From positions 1 through 39,700 of the forward strand of contig JAKUTK010000048.1 in assembly GCA_022448005.1 (NCBI GenBank): DNA of 39,700 nt, given 5' to 3'. This document shows positions 1 to 9,867 of this stretch, piece after piece. Within the stretch, counting starts at the first letter, position 1; every line of letters begins with the position of its first letter. The translations under genes were made by a program, and so were the position numbers. The stretch comes from Pseudomonas sp. GTDB taxonomy: Bacteria; Pseudomonadota; Gammaproteobacteria; Pseudomonadales; Pseudomonadaceae. Below the pieces are notes generated by a model. That model did no database searches. It was not told the origin of the DNA and saw only the letters and a list, made by a program, of their open reading frames with translations.

Positions 1-2
1 AG

Positions 3-68
3 ATTGGCGAGCTGCTTGGCAAAGTGCGGCAGATGCTCGATCAGTCGGTAACGTCGACTGCTGACTGA
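3..68 (+). CDS. C-terminal fragment of an unidentified protein
   Basis: An open frame enters from the left edge and ends at a TGA at 66-68. It encodes about 21 residues, beginning IGELLGKVRQ, with a short helical character. The other two forward frames also run to stops within about 63 bases, so the choice of this frame rests on its Pseudomonas-like codon use (ctg, ggc, cag). Too little is present to name the family. Confidence 0.4.
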   Translation: MGELLGKVRQMLDQSVTSTAD

Positions 69-102
69 CCGAACAGTAACGTCAGCAGCGCTACTTGCTG
101 CC

Positions 103-297
103 TCAGTCAGCCTTGTCGGTCGCAATCAGGTCTCCCCAGTCGCCAAACTCGTACCAGTCGTCCCCCATCATTTCAGCCGGATGCTGCGTTCTGCCGGCAC
201 CATTGCCGCAAGCCAGTGAGTCGGCTGGGCAATAGCGATCGCACCCCCAACAGATGCGCTCGGGATGTGGCGGGTTAAGCGGGAATTTCTTGGCCAT
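103..297 (-). CDS. DUF3079 domain small cysteine-rich protein
   Basis: A complete 64-residue protein made almost entirely of the DUF3079 domain. The recognisable core is the segment with PHPERICWGC followed by a YCPAD element. Cysteines at residues 16, 19, 23 and 30 are spaced like a small metal-binding knuckle, and a GDDW motif lies near residues 45-48. The family is short, cytoplasmic and of unknown function; metal (probably zinc) binding is inferred only from cysteine spacing. The ATG at 295-297 is the only sensible start. The gene stands alone, reading away from the exchanger gene at 531. Confidence 0.88.
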   Translation of the reverse strand: MAKKFPLNPPHPERICWGCDRYCPADSLACGNGAGRTQHPAEMMGDDWYEFGDWGDLIATDKAD

Positions 298-530
298 CGC
301 AGGCCCCGGGGTTCGCTTGAAGAAGGCCCCAGGCTAACCAGACCACCGCTGGCTGAACTTGATCAGGCTCAAAATCGCCACTTTCCGGCCGGTCCGTAAC
401 GGCTTGGAAACGCCTGAACTCGGCCCCTTGCACCTCCCTGGGCCGCTTTACAGCGCTTGCGAGCTGAACCCTGGCCAAGCGCGTAGCTCTACAGAGTCAT
501 CACCGCAACGAAGCGGCCAGAGGAGAGGGG

Positions 531-1580
531 GTGTTTTTGCCAGAACTTCAGGCAATGGGGTTGTCGATGAGCGTGGGCCTGCTGTTGGTCTGCGCAGTGG
601 TGATTGGCATCGTGGGCACCCGCCTGACACGGGTCGTCGATGAACTCGCCGACCGCACCGGCATGGGCGAAGCGATGGCCGGTGCCATCCTGCTGGGAAT
701 GGCGACGTCGCTGTCGGGGATCGTCCTGTCCGTTACAGCTGCCTGGCAAGGGCAGCCAGAATTGGCGATGAGCAACGCACTGGGTGGCATCGCGGTGCAA
801 ACGTTATTTCTGACGGTGGCCGACCTTGCCTTGCGGCGGGTCAACCTCGAACATGCGGCCGCTTCGATCGGCAATCTCATGCAGGGCACGCTGGTGTTGT
901 GCCTGCTGTCGCTGATCCTCGTCGGCTGCTTTTCCCCGGATGTCACCGTCTGGTCTATTCATCCTGTCACCCCGCTGCTGCTGCTCGGCTACCTCTATGG
1001 CCTGCGCGTAATTGCTAAAGGCCAAAACGAAGCCATGTGGCTGCCAGCGCGAACCCGCGAGACCCGCGAGGACACCCCCGACGAACAGTCAACCAACCGC
1101 TCGCTGACTTCGCTTTGGGTTCGCTTCGTGATCATGGCTGCGATACTCGGTATCAGCGGCTGGCTGCTGGAAGCTTCGGCCAGCGAGATTGCATTGCATA
1201 CCTGGCTCAGCGAAGCGGCAGTCGGCGTCCTTTTGACTGCCGTGGTGACGTCCCTGCCGGAACTCGTCACTTCGGTCGCGGCTGTCAGGCGTGGCGCCCT
1301 GACGCTAGCCGTGGGCGGCATCATCGGTGGCAACGCGTTCGACACGCTGTTCGTCGCTGCCTCGGATGTCGCCTATCGCGACGGTTCGATCTACCACCAT
1401 ATTTCCAGCAACGTTCTGCTCTGGGTGGCCCTGTCGATACTGATGACCGGCGTGCTGCTCATGGGCCTGCTACGCCGCGAGAAGCACGGACTGGGCAAGA
1501 TCGGCTTCGAAAGCGTCACGCTGATCGGCCTGTATTTCGCCGGCGTCGCAATGGTCCTCGCCAAAAGCCAGTTCGGTTGA
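531..1580 (+). CDS. Sodium/calcium exchanger family cation antiporter
   Basis: A 349-residue integral membrane protein of the Ca2+/cation antiporter superfamily, which exchanges a cation for Na+ or H+ across the inner membrane. Two homologous alpha repeats are visible. The first, around residues 44-70, contains GEAMAGAILLGMATSLSG. The second, around residues 234-285, contains TSLPELVTS and GGNAFDTLF; the acidic residue in the Pro-Glu of this repeat is typical of the ion site. In the first repeat the usual TSxPE element reads TSLSG, so the matching acidic residue is missing, which could change ion choice or activity. About ten hydrophobic segments are present, and a hydrophilic loop near residues 165-185 separates the halves. 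The start is a GTG at 531 with an AGGAGAG ribosome site just upstream. Confidence 0.85.
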   Translation: MFLPELQAMGLSMSVGLLLVCAVVIGIVGTRLTRVVDELADRTGMGEAMAGAILLGMATSLSGIVLSVTAAWQGQPELAMSNALGGIAVQTLFLTVADLALRRVNLEHAAASIGNLMQGTLVLCLLSLILVGCFSPDVTVWSIHPVTPLLLLGYLYGLRVIAKGQNEAMWLPARTRETREDTPDEQSTNRSLTSLWVRFVIMAAILGISGWLLEASASEIALHTWLSEAAVGVLLTAVVTSLPELVTSVAAVRRGALTLAVGGIIGGNAFDTLFVAASDVAYRDGSIYHHISSNVLLWVALSILMTGVLLMGLLRREKHGLGKIGFESVTLIGLYFAGVAMVLAKSQFG

Positions 1581-1586
1581 GAGCGA

Positions 1587-3965
1587 TCAGAACAACCCGA
1601 GCTGCTCATCGATCAGTGCGTTGAAGCTGTCATTCACGAACGGCAGGATGGCATCGGCGATGGGTTGCAGCTGGCGGCTGACGTAATGGTCGTAGTCGAT
1701 CGGTGCGCGCCTCACTTCCAGTGGTTCGGGCCCCGCCACGGTGATCAGGTAGCTGATCCAGCCGCCGTTCTGGTACTGCCGCTGGCGACCGTTTTGCAGG
1801 TTGTAGTCGTCGGCAATACGCGCCGCCCGCACGTGCGGCGGGACGTTGCGCTCGTAGTCATCCAGGCGTCGACGCAAGCGCTTGCGAAAGATCAGCAGGT
1901 CGTCCAGCTCACCGGCCAGCGTACGCTGGACGTAGGTGCGCACGTAGTCCTGATAGGGCTCGCGACTGAAGATGCGCCGATACAACTCCTGTTGGAACTG
2001 CTGAGCCAGCGGCGACCAGTCGGTCCGCACCGTTTCCAGCCCTTTGAACACCAGGCCGTCGCGGCCATCGGGACGCGTCACCAGCCCGGCATAACGTTTC
2101 TTACTGCCCTCCTCCGCGCCACGAATCGTCGGCATCAGGAAGCGCTTGAAGTGTGTTTCGTATTGCAGTTCCAGCGCACTGTGTAGACCGAACGTTTGCT
2201 GAAGGTGTTCGCGCCACCAATCGTTGATGCGCTGCACCAGTTGCGTGCCAATACGCGCGGCGTCTTCGTCATCATGGGCGCGCTTGAGCCAGACGAAGGT
2301 GGAGTCGGTATCGCCGTAGATCACGCTGTACCCCTCAGCCTCGATCAACTCGCGGGTGCGGCGCATGATCTCGTGGCCGCGCAAGGTGATCGATGAGGCC
2401 AGCCGCGGATCGAAAAACCGGCAGCCGCTTGAGCCGAGCACGCCGTAGAAAGCGTTCATGATGATTTTCAACGCCTGCGACAGCGGTTTATTGCCCTCGC
2501 GCTTGGCCGATTCGCGCCCTTCCCAGACGCGCTCGACAATCGCCGGCAGGCAATGCCGCTTACGCGAGAAACGCGCACCGCGAAAGCCGGGCACCGAGTC
2601 GCTGTCTTCCGGTTGGCGCATGCCTTCGACCAGCCCCACCGGATCGATCAGAAAGGTACGGATGATCGAGGGGTAAAGGCTCTTGTAGTCCAGCACCAGC
2701 ACAGACTCGTACAGGCCCGGCTGTGAATTCATCACAAAACCGCCAGGGCTGGCCTCCGGTGGTCGCTCGCCGAGGTTGGGCGCGACGAAGCCCTGGCGAT
2801 GCATCAATGGGATATAGAGGTGTTCGAACGCCGCCACCGAGCCTCCGCTACGGTCGGCTGGCAGCCCGGTGACAGTGGCGCGTTCGAGCAGAAAGGTCAG
2901 CAACTCGGTCTTGTGGAAGATCCGCGTGACCAGCTCGCAATCCTTGAGGTTGTAGCGCGCCAACGCCGGCTTGTCTTCGGCGAACATGCGGTTGATTTCA
3001 TCCATCCGCTGATAGGGCGTGTCGATGGCTTTGCCTTCACAAAGCAGCGTTTGCGCGACATTCTCCAGACTGAACGAAGGAAAACTCCAGGTGGCCGAGC
3101 GCAGGGCTTCGATGCCATCGATGATCAGCCGGCCCGCCGCTGCAGCAAAAAAATGGTTGCCTCGGCTGCCGTGTTCACGCCAGGCCATTTCTTCCCCACC
3201 ACGCCCCAAACGCAGCGGCACCTGATAGCGCTGGGCCTGATCACGCAGCACCCGCAGGTCGAACTGCACCAGATTCCAGCCAATGATGGCGTCTGGGTCG
3301 TGCCGCGCCATCCAGTCGTTCAGTCTTTCGATCAGCTGTTTGCGGCTGTCGCAGTATTCCAGCTGAAAATCCACGGTTTCGGCATTGCCGTTGGCCGGAC
3401 CGAGCATATAGACCTGGCGCTCCCCGCAGCCCTCCAGGCCTATGGAATACAGCTCGCCGCGCATGGTGGTTTCGATGTCCAGCGAAACCAGCCTTAGTTG
3501 CGGCCGATAGCTCGGCGCAGGCTTGATCTGCGCCTCGACCCACACGCCCTCTTCGTTCGGCTGGCCGGTATAGCTGACCGGGGCGGTGATGAAGCGCTCC
3601 ATCAGGTAACGCTCTGGCGGGCGGATGTCGCCTTCGTAAACATCCAGTCCCGCGTCGCGCAGGCGCTTGTCGAGGTTCATCAGCTGACGGTGCTGCTTGC
3701 AATACAGCCCGACCACCGGACGGTGGCGGAAATCAGTCAAATTCAAGGGCCGCAGCTCAGCGTCTCGTTCGCCCTTGAGCAGCATTTCAACCTTGCGCTG
3801 CTGAGCCGCTGGAATGAAGGCAATCGAAGGCTGGTACGGCACCCGCAGGCGACGTGGGCCGGCATCAGTTGCCAACCAGAACTCGACCTCTGTACCCGCC
3901 GCGGTATCGCGCCAGTGTCGAGTGAGCACAAATCCTTGCTGCAGATCCACCGTTCGCCGCCCCAC
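1587..3965 (-). CDS. polB: DNA polymerase II (family B)
   Basis: A full-length 792-residue family B DNA polymerase with 3'-5' proofreading. Members act in SOS-induced replication restart and translesion synthesis. The exonuclease motifs are visible in order: SLDIETT (Exo I), GWNLVQFD (Exo II) and YNLKDCELV (Exo III). The polymerase motifs follow: [10 protein letters not shown] (motif A), [15 protein letters not shown] (motif B) and [10 protein letters not shown] (motif C, with the two catalytic aspartates). Length matches the E. coli enzyme (about 783 residues). No LexA box was recognised with confidence just upstream. The gene is convergent with the exchanger gene, 6 bp between stops. Confidence 0.97.
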   Translation of the reverse strand: MGRRTVDLQQGFVLTRHWRDTAAGTEVEFWLATDAGPRRLRVPYQPSIAFIPAAQQRKVEMLLKGERDAELRPLNLTDFRHRPVVGLYCKQHRQLMNLDKRLRDAGLDVYEGDIRPPERYLMERFITAPVSYTGQPNEEGVWVEAQIKPAPSYRPQLRLVSLDIETTMRGELYSIGLEGCGERQVYMLGPANGNAETVDFQLEYCDSRKQLIERLNDWMARHDPDAIIGWNLVQFDLRVLRDQAQRYQVPLRLGRGGEEMAWREHGSRGNHFFAAAAGRLIIDGIEALRSATWSFPSFSLENVAQTLLCEGKAIDTPYQRMDEINRMFAEDKPALARYNLKDCELVTRIFHKTELLTFLLERATVTGLPADRSGGSVAAFEHLYIPLMHRQGFVAPNLGERPPEASPGGFVMNSQPGLYESVLVLDYKSLYPSIIRTFLIDPVGLVEGMRQPEDSDSVPGFRGARFSRKRHCLPAIVERVWEGRESAKREGNKPLSQALKIIMNAFYGVLGSSGCRFFDPRLASSITLRGHEIMRRTRELIEAEGYSVIYGDTDSTFVWLKRAHDDEDAARIGTQLVQRINDWWREHLQQTFGLHSALELQYETHFKRFLMPTIRGAEEGSKKRYAGLVTRPDGRDGLVFKGLETVRTDWSPLAQQFQQELYRRIFSREPYQDYVRTYVQRTLAGELDDLLIFRKRLRRRLDDYERNVPPHVRAARIADDYNLQNGRQRQYQNGGWISYLITVAGPEPLEVRRAPIDYDHYVSRQLQPIADAILPFVNDSFNALIDEQLGLF

Positions 3966-4091
3966 CTATTGCCGTGACAGCCATTCTACGTGGCTAAGGC
4001 CGCGGGAGCGCCCTTGAATGAAAAACCATAGTTATCGGACAACACTATGTGTTGAGCAATTCAAGAACCCCCAATTCAGCGGCATTTCGCT

Positions 4092-4120
4092 TTGACATTG
4101 GCGTAGGCGCTGACAATACT
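4092..4120 (+). promoter_or_regulatory. Sigma-70-type promoter of the SMP-30 gene
   Basis: A perfect TTGACA at 4092-4097 is followed by a 17-base spacer and AATACT at 4115-4120. Transcription would start near 4127, leaving a leader of about 40 bases before the ATG at 4168. This is the clearest housekeeping promoter seen in the window. Confidence 0.7.
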
Positions 4121-4128
4121 CATCGATG

Positions 4129-4146
4129 TTGTACGACGTCTAACAA
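4129..4146 (+). promoter_or_regulatory. Palindromic operator candidate, GntR/FCD-like
   Basis: The 18-base sequence TTGTACGAC GTCTAACAA is a palindrome with seven of nine matching positions per arm. It lies just after the predicted start of transcription. The TTGT...ACAA ends resemble sites of FCD-type GntR repressors that control sugar-acid genes, which would suit a lactonase gene. The regulator family is inference. Confidence 0.45.
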
Positions 4147-4167
4147 TAACAAACGGATGAAGCACTC

Positions 4168-5289
4168 ATGACGATCACCATCAACGCGCCACTGACCAGC
4201 GACAAGCCAGAAAACGACAGACGCTCTTTTTTGAAAAGCTCGCTGATGTTCTCAGCCGGCGTTGCGTCGATGGGCAGCCTCGGCTTTCCCAGGCTTGCTT
4301 CAGCTGAACCGCTGACCCAGCGTTACCCAGACGAGTTGGTTGAAATACTCGACGAGAGTTTCGCCAAGTATCGGTTGTTCAATGCCAGCGTCGAACGTCT
4401 CGCCACCGGCATGCGCTGGGCAGAGGGCCCTGTCTGGGTGGGCGACGGTCGCTACCTGCTGGTCAGCGATATTCCGGAAAACCGCATCATGCGTTGGGAC
4501 GAAATCACCGGCTCCTTCGATGTGTTCCGCCAGCCTTCCAACCATTCCAACGGCCTCGCGCGCGACCTTCAGGGCCGGCTGCTGACGTGCGAAGGTTCGA
4601 CCACCAATGATCTGGGCCGTCGTGTGACCCGCACCGAGCCCGACGGCAGCATCACTGTGCTGGCCAGCGAGTTCGAGGGTAAGCGCTTCAACTCGCCCAA
4701 TGACCTGGCAGTTCGCGGCGACGGCTCGATCTGGTTTACCGACCCGCCTTTCCAGACCGGCAACTATTACGAGGGCCACAAGGTCCAGACTGAGCTGTCG
4801 GATGCCGTTTACCGTATCGACGGTGAAACCGGCGCCGTGACCCGCGTAATCGATTCGATATCCGGGCCTAACGGGCTGTGCTTCTCCCCTGATCAGAAGA
4901 CGCTCTATGTCGTGGAAGGTCGGGCCAAGCCGAACCGTTTGATCTGGGCTTACCCGGTCAAGGACGACGGCACCCTTGGCGAACGCCGCAAGCACATCGA
5001 AGCCTCGGCGTATGGCGCACTGGACGGCATCAAGTGCGACGAGGACGGCAATCTATGGTGTGGCTGGGGCAGCTCAGGCGCCCCGGAAGCGGTGACCGCC
5101 GACCTTGATGGCGTGATGATCTTCAACCCGGCGGGCAAGGCGATCGGAAAGATCCGATTACCGGAACGCTGTGCCAACCTGTGCTTCGGCGGCGCCAAGG
5201 GCAACCGCCTGTTCATGGCCAGCAGCCACTCGCTGTATGCGCTCTACGTCAACACACGTGATGCGAGCTTCGGCAAGTACGGCGCGTGA
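4168..5289 (+). CDS. Tat-exported SMP-30/gluconolactonase/LRE family protein
   Basis: A 373-residue protein with a twin-arginine signal (RRSFLK at residues 18-23, then a hydrophobic stretch ending in ASA near residue 46), so the mature enzyme is expected in the periplasm. The rest is a six-bladed beta-propeller of the SMP-30/gluconolactonase family. Signature stretches are EGPVWVGDGRYLLVSDI, NGLARDLQGRLLTCE, NSPNDLAVRGDGSIWFTDPPF and GPNGLCFSPD, which carry the metal-binding Glu, Asn and Asp of the family. Likely reaction: hydrolysis of a sugar lactone to the acid; the true substrate is unknown. It is a single gene with its own promoter and operator candidate, followed by a hairpin at 5297-5317. 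Confidence 0.9.
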   Translation: MTITINAPLTSDKPENDRRSFLKSSLMFSAGVASMGSLGFPRLASAEPLTQRYPDELVEILDESFAKYRLFNASVERLATGMRWAEGPVWVGDGRYLLVSDIPENRIMRWDEITGSFDVFRQPSNHSNGLARDLQGRLLTCEGSTTNDLGRRVTRTEPDGSITVLASEFEGKRFNSPNDLAVRGDGSIWFTDPPFQTGNYYEGHKVQTELSDAVYRIDGETGAVTRVIDSISGPNGLCFSPDQKTLYVVEGRAKPNRLIWAYPVKDDGTLGERRKHIEASAYGALDGIKCDEDGNLWCGWGSSGAPEAVTADLDGVMIFNPAGKAIGKIRLPERCANLCFGGAKGNRLFMASSHSLYALYVNTRDASFGKYGA

Positions 5290-5296
5290 AGATTAA

Positions 5297-5317
5297 GGCG
5301 GCGCTTTCAGCGCCGCC
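5297..5317. terminator. Hairpin between SMP-30 gene and cheV
   Basis: GGCGGCGC, a five-base TTTCA loop and GCGCCGCC form a perfect 8-bp stem. It lies 7 bases after the lactonase stop and about 40 bases beyond the cheV stop on the other strand. The minus-strand reading is followed by TTAATCTT, so it may serve both converging genes. Confidence 0.55.
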
Positions 5318-5358
5318 GCTACGCAGAGGCTTTCGCGAAAAATACGACAACAGGCTTT

Positions 5359-6267
5359 TCAAGCGACCGACGCATCCTCGCCGAGGTGAATCACCCGGGC
5401 CGCACGTAGCATGCATTTGGTCATTTCGGGTGGTGAAAACTTGGTCAGGATGTCATTGGCACCAGCAGCCTTGGCCTTGTCGGTGCTGATGGTGCTGTCC
5501 AGCGAGGTATGCAGCAGCACATAAATGGACGCGTAGTCCGGGTGCTTGCGCAGCGCCTGGGTAAAGGAATAGCCATCCATTTCGGGCATCTCGATGTCCG
5601 ACACCACGCAATTGATCGCCTCGTAGCCACCCTTGAGGCTATCGAGTGTCTCGAACGCTTCACGCGCACTTCTCACTGCATGGCAGGTGATGCCCATCTT
5701 GGTCAGCGCGGACACCGACATATGGATGGCCACCTGGCTGTCATCGACAATCAACGCGCGGGTTTCGGTGAGCAGTTGCGCATCCTGGTCATCAAGATGA
5801 GAAATGTCGGCCTCACCGGGCACGGGGGCGATGTTGTGAATGACCTTTTCCACGTCGAGGATCTGGATCAGCTCGCCATCCACTTCCGCCGTTCCGGTAA
5901 TGAACGAGCTGGCGCGTGCGCCATAGGGCGGCGGGAGGATTTTCGACGTCTGGATATGCACAATCTTGACCACCGCCTGAACATGCAAGCCCTGTTTGGA
6001 ACGGCTGATCTCGGTGACGATCAGGCATCCCCCTTTGGGGTCCTGCAACGGCGCCATGCCGATCGCCAGGCTGAGGTCGATCACTGACAACGGCTGGCCC
6101 CGCAGCGTAGCGACGCCTCGGACGTGGGGATGCGATTCGGGCAGCCGAGTGAGCGACGGCGTTGGAATGATTTCGCTGACCTTCAACAGGTTGATCGCCA
6201 TCTGCTTGCCGCTGCGCAGCGTGAACAGCAAAAGCGATAAGGCGTCGGTAGCGGATGCGTTGTTCAT
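5359..6267 (-). CDS. cheV: Chemotaxis coupling protein CheV
   Basis: A 302-residue two-domain protein. Residues 1 to about 160 form a CheW-like coupling domain that links chemoreceptors to the CheA kinase (stretches KQMAINLLKVSEII, RGVATLRGQPLSVIDLSLAIG). From about residue 170 there is a receiver domain with the acidic pair in ALIVDDSQ, the phosphate acceptor in CVVSDIEMPEMDG and a conserved lysine in ILTKF. The length and order are those of CheV, which is thought to buffer receptor signalling by phosphorylation. There are no other chemotaxis genes adjacent, which is common for cheV. Confidence 0.93.
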   Translation of the reverse strand: MNNASATDALSLLLFTLRSGKQMAINLLKVSEIIPTPSLTRLPESHPHVRGVATLRGQPLSVIDLSLAIGMAPLQDPKGGCLIVTEISRSKQGLHVQAVVKIVHIQTSKILPPPYGARASSFITGTAEVDGELIQILDVEKVIHNIAPVPGEADISHLDDQDAQLLTETRALIVDDSQVAIHMSVSALTKMGITCHAVRSAREAFETLDSLKGGYEAINCVVSDIEMPEMDGYSFTQALRKHPDYASIYVLLHTSLDSTISTDKAKAAGANDILTKFSPPEMTKCMLRAARVIHLGEDASVA

Positions 6268-6392
6268 GAATGGTCCTGTGAAAAGCCGGTCTCGTGCCGA
6301 GTGGTCACCTCGCTAGAGCCTTGTCGGCTGCTGCGCACAAATCTTCAATGGAATCGGCGCAGGCCGGACGAGTTGCCACCGCATCTCCGGAT

Positions 6393-7580
6393 TCAGCAGC
6401 GCTCGAAGACCGCCGCGATGCCCTGCCCGCCACCGATACACATGGTCACCAGCGCGTAGCGGCCCTGAACGCGCTGCAGTTCATGGATCGCCTTGACCGT
6501 AATGATTGCACCGGTCGCCCCCACCGGATGACCGAGCGAGATACCCGAACCGTTGGGATTTAATCGCGACGGGTCCATGCCCAGCTCCTGCATGACTGCG
6601 CAGGCCTGGGCAGCGAAGGCTTCGTTGGCTTCGATCACGTCGATCTGGTCGAGATTGATCCCAGTGCGTTCCAGCACCTTGCGCACCGCCGGCACCGGGC
6701 CGATGCCCATGTAAGCCGGGTCCACGCCCGCATGGGCATACCCAACCAGTCTCGCCATGGGTTTTAGCCCCAGCGCCTGTGCCCGCCCCGCCTCAGCCAG
6801 CACCAGCGCAGCAGCGCCATCGTTGAGCCCGGAGGCGTTACCCGCCGTCACGCTGCCGTTGTCTTTCTTGAAGATCGGCTTCAACGCCGCGAGGCGCTCG
6901 GCGGTCAGGTCCGCGCGCGGGTGCTCGTCGATATCAAACAGCACACTGCCTTTCCGGGTGGTGATTCCAACCGGAACGATCTGCTCGCGAAAGCGGCCAC
7001 TTTCGATTGCCTGCACGGCGCGCTGCTGACTTTCCAGCGCCAGCGCATCCTGCTGTTCGCGGCTGATGCCATAACGCTCGGCCACGTTTTCCGCGGTGAC
7101 GCCCATATGAAACTTGCCCCAGGGGTCGTGCAACAGGGTGTTCATGTAGTCGATTGCCTGACTGTCACCAAGGCGCGCGCCCCAGCGCAGGTTCGGCAGG
7201 ATGAACGGGCCGCGGCTCATGCTTTCCGCGCCGCCACCAATGGCCACATCGGTGTCACCCAGCAGGATTGACTGGGCCGCCGAAATCACCGCCTGCAAGC
7301 CCGAGCCGCACAGTCGGTTGACGTTGAATGCAGGAGTTTCCAACGGGATACCGGCGTCCACCGCAGCGACCCGCGCCAAGTAGCCGTCCCGTGGTTCGGT
7401 GGGGATCACGTTGCCCATCACCACGTGACCGACGGCGTCCGCTGGCGTGCCGGAACACTCAAGCGCACCGCGACAGGCAGTGGTGGCGAGAGTGATCAGG
7501 TCGACGTCCTTGAGCGCACCACCAAAGGAGCCAATCGGCGTGCGCACCGCGCCGACAACCACGATTTCACGTTCAGCCAT
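6393..7580 (-). CDS. Acetyl-CoA C-acyltransferase (thiolase)
   Basis: A 395-residue thiolase II. Such enzymes join two acetyl-CoA or cleave a 3-ketoacyl-CoA, feeding fatty acid, ketone-body or polyhydroxyalkanoate metabolism. Catalytic elements: the acyl-accepting cysteine in [11 protein letters not shown] near residue 90, NEAFAAQ, the histidine in [13 protein letters not shown], and the C-terminal cysteine in CIGGGQG. The frame extends upstream to 7766, but the family N-terminus ([17 protein letters not shown]) begins right after the ATG at 7578-7580, so that start is chosen. Whether it is biosynthetic or degradative cannot be told from sequence alone. Confidence 0.93.
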   Translation of the reverse strand: MAEREIVVVGAVRTPIGSFGGALKDVDLITLATTACRGALECSGTPADAVGHVVMGNVIPTEPRDGYLARVAAVDAGIPLETPAFNVNRLCGSGLQAVISAAQSILLGDTDVAIGGGAESMSRGPFILPNLRWGARLGDSQAIDYMNTLLHDPWGKFHMGVTAENVAERYGISREQQDALALESQQRAVQAIESGRFREQIVPVGITTRKGSVLFDIDEHPRADLTAERLAALKPIFKKDNGSVTAGNASGLNDGAAALVLAEAGRAQALGLKPMARLVGYAHAGVDPAYMGIGPVPAVRKVLERTGINLDQIDVIEANEAFAAQACAVMQELGMDPSRLNPNGSGISLGHPVGATGAIITVKAIHELQRVQGRYALVTMCIGGGQGIAAVFERC

Positions 7581-7731
7581 GAGTTTCTCTCTGCTGCGAA
7601 GTTCGAGCCGTGCTGGCGATGCCGGCACGGCGAGTCGCCCGATCCTAGCGGCCTGACGCGAGAGATCAATACGCAGCTGCGCAGAGGCGTGTGCGAATTT
7701 GCAGAACCGAACGGTCAGCCGAAAGCGGCGA

Positions 7732-9867
7732 TCAGCAGGCCGGGGCACGCGGCGCCATGGCATCACTGGCGATCAGCCCGCTCTGCGCCTGTCGGGCCGC
7801 CTTCTCGGCTCGCTTGCGCGCGCTGATGGTGGCCACGCACTGGTCATCGTTGTTGAGGATGACGATGCACTCCAGGCACTGGATGCACTCGTCATAGTCG
7901 ATACGTCCATCGCGCTTGATGGCGCCGATCTCGCACTGATGCTTGCAGTGCTGGCAGGGCTGGCCGCACGCGTCGATGCGCTTGAGCCAGGAGAACAGGT
8001 GGAACTTGCCGAGCATCGCCAGCCCCGCACCCAGCGGGCAGACGTAGCGGCAATAAAACTTGTGCACGAACAGCCCGAGCCCGAGCAGAACCACGGCATA
8101 AAGCACGAACGGCCAGGAGCGCACGAAGAACAGCGTGATGCTGGTCTTGAACGGTTCCACTTCGGCAAGCCGCTCGGCCAGCGTCAGTGAATAGAAGGCG
8201 GTCGGCACCAGACCGATGAGGATCAGGTACTTCAACCACTGCAAGCGCTGATGGCTGCGATCGGAGATTTTCCATTGGCGGATGTGCAGGCGCTTGGCCA
8301 GCCAACCGAGCATTTCCTGCAGCGCGCCAAACGGACAGAGCCATCCGCAGAATACGCCACGGCCCCAGATGAACAGGCTGACAAAGGTAAAGCTCCAGAG
8401 GATGAAGATCACCGGGTCCATCAGGAACACACGGATATCGAAGTTCTCCCCCAGCGCCAACAGCAGCGTGAAGATGTTCACCACCGAGAGCTGACCTTGG
8501 GCATAAAGACCGATAAACACCAGGGTGAACAACAAGAAACCCGCTCGGAACAGATGGAAACCGCGGCTGTGCTGGCTGATGCGGTGCTGCCAGATAAACA
8601 CCCCGCTCAGCAGGATCAGCGACACGCCAAGCACGCCGATCTGCCACACCCGCTCCTGCCACATGCGCAACCAGATGGGCGTCAGCTCGACTGCGGCCTG
8701 TGCCTCCTCGATGTTGAACAGCGCCTGGTCGAGCTGAAAGTCACGGGTGAAGTCCGTGCTGCTTTGCACCAGATGGTTGCGCTGCAGGTTCACGTTCAGG
8801 CGCAATCCAGCAGGCTCGGCCGGGTTGAACGCGCTATGTGCCTTGATGCGGAAGATCTGCGCCTCGCCCTCTTCAAGCGGTGCGTCAACCAGCTCCATCA
8901 CCGCGCCGTTGTTGAAGTTCATGTCGTAGAGGTCGATGGCGCGACCGTTCTGCATCAACACCAGTCGGCTGGGCGATGTGGCCGGCACGAAGTCGTCCGG
9001 CACATGGCGGTACATGCCAGAAGAGAGCACCAGCACCGCCTGCTCGTCGGCTTTCAATTCTTCGTTGAGTCTGGCGAATCCTGCGTCACCCAACAGGTTG
9101 CGACCGATGCTTGGCGCGTTCAGATAGGCGAAGTAGAGGTCGGTGAAGGGCTGCGTATCGCTCTCCGGCTCGATACCCAGGTATCCATCAATAGAATGGC
9201 CCAAGCCACGTTCGACCTCCTCGCGGCTGATCGACCAGTGCTGAAGATAGTCACGCTGCAGCAGCTGTGACCAGTCGAGCGGTTCATAGAGGTCAGGCTT
9301 GGCCGTGGCCAAGGGACCACTGGCGAACCCTTCGAGCAGCTTGCGGGCCACGCTCAGGGCGGAGAGCAACACGGTTTCGTTGAGGATCACCACCGACACG
9401 GTTGCCTTGCTCACCCCGTCGATTCGGACAATCGACTCACTGGCGCTGGCCCCACCCTGTGAACCGCCCACCACAATGGGTATGCCGATTGATTTCTGTT
9501 GGTACTGGTCAACGAAGTCGAACAGAGGTTGTTCGCCCAGCCCGTGCAAGAAAACCGGCTCGTGATGTTCCAGCACTTTCACCCCGGCCAGCACACCCTG
9601 AGTGTCCATGCCGATCAGCAGACGGATCGGCTTGCCGGAAAACCCCTGCAGGTTCGAGTAGTCGGTGGATTCGAAGGCATAGCCGAGCAATTCGTCCAAC
9701 TGATAGACGCTGTGCACCGGCGGGTTGTCTTGCTTCGCATCGATGCGCGTAGCCTTGGGAAATAGTTGCTGGATCTGCGCGTCGAGCTCCTGCGCAAACA
9801 GCGTTGGGCAGGCGAGCAGACTTAACAGCAACAACAGGCGCGAAAAGAAGCTGGCGCGACGTGTCAT
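7732..9867 (-). CDS. NosR/NirI-family flavin and iron-sulfur membrane protein
   Basis: A 711-residue protein with the full NosR/NirI layout: signal peptide (residues 1-25), periplasmic FMN-binding domain (about 80-190), a further periplasmic domain, then about five or six membrane segments from residue 415. Two membrane CxxxCP motifs (CGWLCPFG and CRYVCPLG) are present, followed by a C-terminal ferredoxin-like region with CGQPCQHCKHQCEIGAI and CIQCLECIVI. NosR passes electrons toward nitrous oxide reductase and is needed for nos expression; NirI is its paralogue in nitrite reduction. The flavin-attachment segment reads VSKAT where NosR proteins usually have SGAT. No nosZ, nosDFY or apbE gene lies within the window, so the partner is unknown. 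Confidence 0.88.
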   Translation of the reverse strand: MTRRASFFSRLLLLLSLLACPTLFAQELDAQIQQLFPKATRIDAKQDNPPVHSVYQLDELLGYAFESTDYSNLQGFSGKPIRLLIGMDTQGVLAGVKVLEHHEPVFLHGLGEQPLFDFVDQYQQKSIGIPIVVGGSQGGASASESIVRIDGVSKATVSVVILNETVLLSALSVARKLLEGFASGPLATAKPDLYEPLDWSQLLQRDYLQHWSISREEVERGLGHSIDGYLGIEPESDTQPFTDLYFAYLNAPSIGRNLLGDAGFARLNEELKADEQAVLVLSSGMYRHVPDDFVPATSPSRLVLMQNGRAIDLYDMNFNNGAVMELVDAPLEEGEAQIFRIKAHSAFNPAEPAGLRLNVNLQRNHLVQSSTDFTRDFQLDQALFNIEEAQAAVELTPIWLRMWQERVWQIGVLGVSLILLSGVFIWQHRISQHSRGFHLFRAGFLLFTLVFIGLYAQGQLSVVNIFTLLLALGENFDIRVFLMDPVIFILWSFTFVSLFIWGRGVFCGWLCPFGALQEMLGWLAKRLHIRQWKISDRSHQRLQWLKYLILIGLVPTAFYSLTLAERLAEVEPFKTSITLFFVRSWPFVLYAVVLLGLGLFVHKFYCRYVCPLGAGLAMLGKFHLFSWLKRIDACGQPCQHCKHQCEIGAIKRDGRIDYDECIQCLECIVILNNDDQCVATISARKRAEKAARQAQSGLIASDAMAPRAPAC

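Noticed and set aside
2799-3497. Plus-strand open frame of 232 codons inside polB
   Set aside because: Antisense shadow of DNA polymerase II, no ribosome site and no known domain.
7581-7766. N-terminal extension of the thiolase gene
   Set aside because: The 62 extra residues are Arg-rich and not thiolase-like; the conserved N-terminus begins at the ATG at 7580.
8251-9270. Long plus-strand open frame of 339 codons
   Set aside because: It lies antisense to the NosR-like gene, is rich in His, Gln and Arg as expected for a shadow of a GC-rich gene, and has no family motif.
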